This document shows, one piece after another, positions 41,765 through 44,611 of a stretch of 44,611 bases of DNA. The stretch lies in contig DGAD01000036.1 in assembly GCA_002382805.1 (NCBI GenBank), positions 47,587-92,197 on the forward strand, read 5' to 3'. Each line of letters starts with the position of its first letter. Positions within the stretch are counted from its first letter, which is position 1. The notes beneath the pieces are model-generated. The model saw nothing but the letters and a program-made list of their open reading frames with translations. It did no database searches and was not told the DNA's origin. This stretch comes from Clostridiales bacterium UBA4039. GTDB taxonomy: Bacteria; Bacillota; Clostridia; Lachnospirales; Vallitaleaceae. The position numbers were made by a program, and so were the translations under genes.

Positions 41765-42376
41765 ATGGAATATAAAGTTTGCAAGATTGAGACATTACAA
41801 GAGATTGAAAAGGCACAGCGACTTGAAATTAATAATTTTAACTGGAATTGTGTATACAAACCGGTAGCATACGGGTACATGGCATATCTTGAAGGTGTCG
41901 GACTTGTTGTTCGGTTTGTGGTGGAAGAAGAAAATCCCCAGAGAACATACACGAAACCTCAGGATCCGGTATACCGTGATAGTGCGGTAGAGGTTTTTGT
42001 TTCCTTTCAAGAGACGCAACCTGATCAAGAATCCTTGTATATGAATTTTGAAATTAATTCAAATGGAGCCATGCTTGCAAACTATGGTTATGGACGCCAT
42101 GACAGGAACGTACTTTCGCAAACAATGTATGAAAAATGTAATGTGCGTGCAGAAGTTCTTAAAGACCATTGGACGGTAGACTTAGTCATTCCGATGTCTT
42201 TAATTCAAGAATTGACAGGAATAGAAAGTTTAAAAACAGGGGAGTGTTTTTACTGCAACTTTTATAAAATTGCAGAAAGCAAAGAAATCGAGCATTATGC
42301 AAGTTATAATCCGATCGTAAGCGAAAATCCAAACTTTCATCTTCCGCAATTTTTTGCAAAAGCTATTGTACAATAG
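41765..42376 (+). CDS. Carbohydrate-binding family 9-like protein
   Basis: This 203-aa protein has no signal peptide. It resembles CBM9-like/DOMON-type beta-sandwich proteins: NFNWN near the start, YRDSAVEVFVSFQ (about 75-90), MNFEINSNGAMLANYG, and a final FYCNFYKIAES / HYASYNPI region. Such proteins bind sugars or modify glycan metabolism; activity of cytosolic versions is not known to me. It starts at 41765 with a duplicated AGGAG site; an upstream TTG start is not credible. It is last in the PTS operon and ends in a strong terminator, so its ligand may be the imported amino sugar. Confidence 0.8.
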   Translation: MEYKVCKIETLQEIEKAQRLEINNFNWNCVYKPVAYGYMAYLEGVGLVVRFVVEEENPQRTYTKPQDPVYRDSAVEVFVSFQETQPDQESLYMNFEINSNGAMLANYGYGRHDRNVLSQTMYEKCNVRAEVLKDHWTVDLVIPMSLIQELTGIESLKTGECFYCNFYKIAESKEIEHYASYNPIVSENPNFHLPQFFAKAIVQ

Positions 42377-42385
42377 ATGACATGT

Positions 42386-42425
42386 AAAAGCCGTTGTGCT
42401 CAACGTAGAGCACAACGGCTTTTTT
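42386..42425 (+). terminator. Intrinsic terminator of the PTS operon
   Basis: A 16-bp stem (42386-42401 with 42408-42423, core GCCGTTGTGCTC/GAGCACAACGGC) with a six-base loop is followed by T residues to 42425. Confidence 0.93.
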
Positions 42426-42494
42426 ATGTCATGATAGCTACATAACATTTATAATGTTTTTTGCATTTATACCCCGTTCATGATTCTGAACAAT

Positions 42495-42524
42495 AAAAAA
42501 GAACATCTTATACTTAAGATATTC
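42495..42524 (-). terminator. Terminator of the tRNA-Leu gene
   Basis: On the minus strand GAATATCTTA (42515-42524) pairs with TAAGATGTTC (42501-42510) around a four-base loop, followed by six T (42495-42500). It lies 24 bases after the tRNA 3' end. Confidence 0.85.
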
Positions 42525-42547
42525 TCTATGCCTTGATACGACAATAA

Positions 42548-42631
42548 TGCAGTTGGGGGGACTCGAACCCCCACGGGCCTAAGCCCACAAGATCCTTAGT
42601 CTTGCGCGTATACCAATTCCGCCACAACTGC
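42548..42631 (-). tRNA. tRNA-Leu (anticodon AAG)
   Basis: The 84-base minus-strand gene folds as a type II tRNA: acceptor GCAGTTG/CAACTGC, an anticodon stem CAAGA/TCTTG with loop CTAAGGA (anticodon AAG, reading CUN, mainly CUU), a long variable arm GGGCTTAGGCCC and a T arm GGGGG-TTCGAGT-CCCCC. CCA is not encoded. It has its own promoter and terminator. Confidence 0.96.
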
Positions 42632-42666
42632 ATAATAAATTGTGTATATCACGTGACGCAAGAACA

Positions 42667-42696
42667 ATAATAGCATACCTATATAGAGAATGTCAA
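42667..42696 (-). promoter_or_regulatory. Promoter of tRNA-Leu
   Basis: On the minus strand a perfect TTGACA (42691-42696) and TATTAT (42667-42672) are 18 bases apart, about 35 bases upstream of the mature 5' end. Confidence 0.75.
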
Positions 42697-42765
42697 TAAA
42701 AAAAATGAAAAAGGTACCTAAAAAACCGTGGTTATACGAATTCTATAGTGAAAAAGTCAAAGTGT

Positions 42766-42793
42766 ATTGCTTTTGGAAGGATTATGGTATAAT
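42766..42793 (+). promoter_or_regulatory. Promoter of sigI-rsgI
   Basis: TTGCTT (42766-42771) and a perfect extended -10 (TGG-TATAAT, 42788-42793) are 16 bases apart, 46 bases before sigI. It looks like a sigma-A promoter; I could not identify a convincing sigma-I autoregulatory promoter. Confidence 0.65.
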
Positions 42794-42839
42794 AGAATTA
42801 ATACGATAATCATAGTAGTCTGCCGAAAGTGGTGAACAT

Positions 42840-43448
42840 ATGACTGAGAGAGAGCGTAATCAAACAATACAGGAGAATTTTCCATTTATTGTTAAAACCG
42901 TGTCAACAATTACTAAAAAATATGTAGAAGTTGGTAATAGTGATGAGCTCAATATTGCCTTGGAAGCATTTAATGATTGTCTTGATCATTATGATGCGGA
43001 TAAGGGCAAGTTTTATAGTTATGCAAAAACGGTGATTCATAATAAGATAGTAGACTACTATCGCCATATATCCAATCATCAAGAAACGCAAATCACAGAA
43101 ACAGATATCGTCTCAGATAATATTGAAGAATTAATTATTATGCGTGATGAACTTTTAGTATATAAAGAACATCTCCATGTATTTGGGCTAAACTATGAAG
43201 TGCTTATCAGTGAGCATCCAAAACATGATGAGACACGTAGACATATTATCGAATTGGCTAAAAAGCTACAGTCGAATTCGGATATTATGCATGCCTTAAT
43301 CGAGAAAAAAAGACTTCCTGTAACCTTAATTAGCCGCGAATATGATCAATCCCTTAAATTTGTAAAAAGCCATAAAAAAACGATTTCAGCAATTTTAATA
43401 GCGTATCATTATGAAATACAAAGTGTCATTGATTTTTTAGGTCAATGA
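42840..43448 (+). CDS. sigI: RNA polymerase sigma factor SigI
   Basis: This 202-aa sigma factor of the SigI subgroup directs RNA polymerase to heat-stress or polysaccharide-response promoters. It has a region 2-like N-terminal half (FNDCLDHYDADKGKFYSYAKTVIHNKIVDYYR, residues about 44-75) and a SigI-specific C-terminal domain (about 115-202) ending with LISREYDQSLKFVKSHKKTISAILIA, a helix-turn-helix-like segment. It is a little shorter than B. subtilis SigI. The gene is followed 11 bases later by rsgI, encoding its membrane anti-sigma factor. The ribosome site GGTGA is weak. Confidence 0.92.
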   Translation: MTERERNQTIQENFPFIVKTVSTITKKYVEVGNSDELNIALEAFNDCLDHYDADKGKFYSYAKTVIHNKIVDYYRHISNHQETQITETDIVSDNIEELIIMRDELLVYKEHLHVFGLNYEVLISEHPKHDETRRHIIELAKKLQSNSDIMHALIEKKRLPVTLISREYDQSLKFVKSHKKTISAILIAYHYEIQSVIDFLGQ

Positions 43449-43459
43449 GAGGTGATTAT

Positions 43460-44611
43460 ATGAAAAAAGCAGTTGTACTTGAGGTAAAAAGAAAATATGC
43501 GTTAGCAATGACAGAGGATAAAAAAATTGTCCGGTTAATAAGAAAGTCCAATATGGTGGAAAATCAGATGATTTATTATTTTACTGAGGACTTTTACGTT
43601 GGCGGGAGGCAAAAGCCACGGGAGAAAAAATACTTTTTTCGATTAGCAATCGCTTCTTTTGTGATGCTATTTTTTTGGATAGTTTCCATGGAGAGGTTAA
43701 GTGGACCGATGTATCAGCCCTATGCAATACTTACCTTTGATGTGAATCCAAGTCTTGAACTCTACATAAATAGTAAACAACAAATAGATTATATCGAACC
43801 GTTGAATGAAGAAGGGCAAAAAATCGTAGAAGGATATAATGAAAAGAGCCGGTCGTTAAGTGAAGTGCTTGAATACTTGACTACATCCTCAGTAAAACTT
43901 GGGTATCTCGTTGATCAAGGAACGGTTCTTGTCTCCTATGGTTTATTGGGTGAGGCTGAAGACACCTATACTGATAAGATAGATACAACAATCGATAGTT
44001 ATAGAAAACGTTATGAAGAAAAGTATACATTTGCATATGTAGATGCATCCAGAGAAGAGATTAATCAAGCCAAAGAGCAAAAAATATCCGTAGGTAAATA
44101 TGTATTGATGAAGCAGGCGCAACAGGCGACAGATTATGAGCAAGACCATGTTCAAGACATGGAAATCTCAGATTTAGTTGATACATTAAAAAAAGAGCAG
44201 AAAAACAATCAACAAAAAGAGCATCCGATTCGTATATATCCGGCAACAGAAATAGAAAGTATAGAAGAATCTCTAGATCAGCCGGAGCACCCGGATAAAC
44301 CGGAGCACCCGAACAAACCGGAACAACCGAACAAACCGGAACAACCCGAGCAACCCGAAAAACCGGATAAACCGGAGCACCCGGATAAACCGGAGCAGCC
44401 GGAGCACCCGGACAAGCCGGACAAACCGGAACAACCCGAGCAACCCGAAAAACCGGATAAACCGGAGCAGCCGAACAAACCGGAGCACCCGGACAAACCG
44501 GATAAACCGGAGCAACCGGATAAACCGGAACATCCCGAGCAACCGGACAAACCGGATAAACCCGAGCAACCGGACAAACCGGAACAGCCCGAACAACCGG
44601 ATAAACCGGAA
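43460..44611 (+). CDS. rsgI: Anti-sigma-I factor RsgI with extracellular Pro-rich repeat stalk (3' partial)
   Basis: At least 384 aa are encoded, with no stop before the window edge. A cytosolic N-terminal RsgI domain (about 1-52: VVLEVKRKYALAMTED) binds SigI. One membrane helix lies at about 58-77. The periplasmic RsgI core begins YAILTFDVNPSLELYIN (about 87-103). An extracellular part follows with a helical segment to about 270, then a strict Pro-x-x repeat from residue 275. In C. thermocellum, RsgI proteins carry carbohydrate-binding or glycosidase modules at this end and sense polysaccharides; the corresponding module would be beyond the window. AGAGGTGATT precedes the ATG. Confidence 0.93.
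   Translation, partial: MKKAVVLEVKRKYALAMTEDKKIVRLIRKSNMVENQMIYYFTEDFYVGGRQKPREKKYFFRLAIASFVMLFFWIVSMERLSGPMYQPYAILTFDVNPSLELYINSKQQIDYIEPLNEEGQKIVEGYNEKSRSLSEVLEYLTTSSVKLGYLVDQGTVLVSYGLLGEAEDTYTDKIDTTIDSYRKRYEEKYTFAYVDASREEINQAKEQKISVGKYVLMKQAQQATDYEQDHVQDMEISDLVDTLKKEQKNNQQKEHPIRIYPATEIESIEESLDQPEHPDKPEHPNKPEQPNKPEQPEQPEKPDKPEHPDKPEQPEHPDKPDKPEQPEQPEKPDKPEQPNKPEHPDKPDKPEQPDKPEHPEQPDKPDKPEQPDKPEQPEQPDKPE
44282..44611 (+). repeat. Nine-base triplet-codon repeat encoding Pro-[Glu/Asp/Asn]-[Lys/His/Gln]
   Basis: The last 330 bases encode 36 complete P-x-x tripeptides and part of the next (PEH, PDK, PEQ, PNK, PEK). The period is 9 bases. A longer unit is also duplicated: 44331-44379 recurs without change at 44421-44469, 90 bases on. 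The run continues past the window edge. Confidence 0.92.

Noticed and set aside
42722..42745. Possible sigma-I autoregulatory promoter (ACC...CGAA) before sigI
   Set aside because: The spacing between the ACC and CGAA elements is much too short for the sigma-I promoter pattern; a sigma-A promoter downstream fits better.
42705..42809. Possible 34-codon peptide gene upstream of sigI
   Set aside because: It lacks a ribosome site, and it covers the sigI -35/-10 elements, so it would not be on the sigI transcript.
44273..44596. Long minus-strand open frames (repetitive FRFVRLL-like and SGCSGL-like proteins)
   Set aside because: They are the reverse reading of the Pro-x-x repeat, which is free of stops by its 9-base periodicity. 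There is no ribosome site, and the plus-strand frame continues rsgI.

Overview
The window looks like a chromosomal segment of a low-GC, anaerobic, fermentative Firmicute, most likely a Clostridia member of the Lachnospirales type. This rests on gene content only: acetate kinase, [FeFe] hydrogenases with HydF/HydG maturases, a sigma-I/RsgI pair, BglG-type antitermination, a c-di-GMP-I riboswitch, AGGAGG-type ribosome binding sites and consensus sigma-A promoters. It carries about 40 protein genes, one tRNA gene and a dense set of readable regulatory sites. No insertion sequence, prophage, CRISPR array or rRNA gene was seen.

Layout. (1) 1-4215: tail of a Pro/Thr/Glu-rich protein, then ackA, converging on hydF-hydG (H-cluster assembly). 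(2) 4579-10742: a uronate/pectin-type catabolic block: IclR regulator (KdgR type), kduI, kduD and kdgK, with a textbook KdgR box on the kduI promoter. It is followed by a YesM-type histidine kinase overlapping a lone DctP (TRAP) binding lipoprotein; neither a response regulator nor TRAP permease subunits are present. (3) 10826-15801: speA plus carboxynorspermidine dehydrogenase and decarboxylase homologues (aspartate-semialdehyde route to polyamines) and a small HExxH/CxxC protein. (4) 15815-17477, minus: ArsR repressor, CSCSS permease (ArsP type) and a mini-thioredoxin. (5) 17698-22310: a four-gene hydrogenase operon: 2Fe-2S protein, PAS-containing sensory [FeFe] hydrogenase, SpoIIE-type phosphatase, second [FeFe] hydrogenase. 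A Rex-like operator lies on its promoter. The operon appears to continue into late cobalamin genes (Cys-rich protein, cobQ, cbiB, cobD, HAD phosphatase) to 26831. (6) 26940-29444: CadC-like repressor and Cd/Zn P-type ATPase under a nested-palindrome operator.

(7) 29441-36091: AraC regulator divergent from a CUT1 sugar ABC transporter (binding protein and two permeases) and a GH36 alpha-galactosidase. (8) 36168-36855, minus: a secreted Lys/Pro/Glu-tailed protein behind a c-di-GMP-I riboswitch. (9) 37050-42376: PTS genes ptsI, licT, EIIA, EIICB (NagE-like) and a CBM9-like protein. Two separate RAT/terminator switches lie in front of ptsI and licT. (10) tRNA-Leu (minus), then sigI and a truncated rsgI whose extracellular part runs into a strict Pro-x-x triplet repeat at the window end.

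Together the genes describe an organism that takes up plant or microbial saccharides, ferments them to acetate and H2, tunes hydrogenase expression to redox state, and senses extracellular polysaccharide. The most unusual points are the Rex-like site on the sensory-hydrogenase operon, the riboswitch-controlled secreted protein with an RsgI-like region, the kinase/DctP pair without partners, the speA-led polyamine operon that could run through carboxyaminopropylagmatine, and the doubled antiterminator control of the PTS genes.
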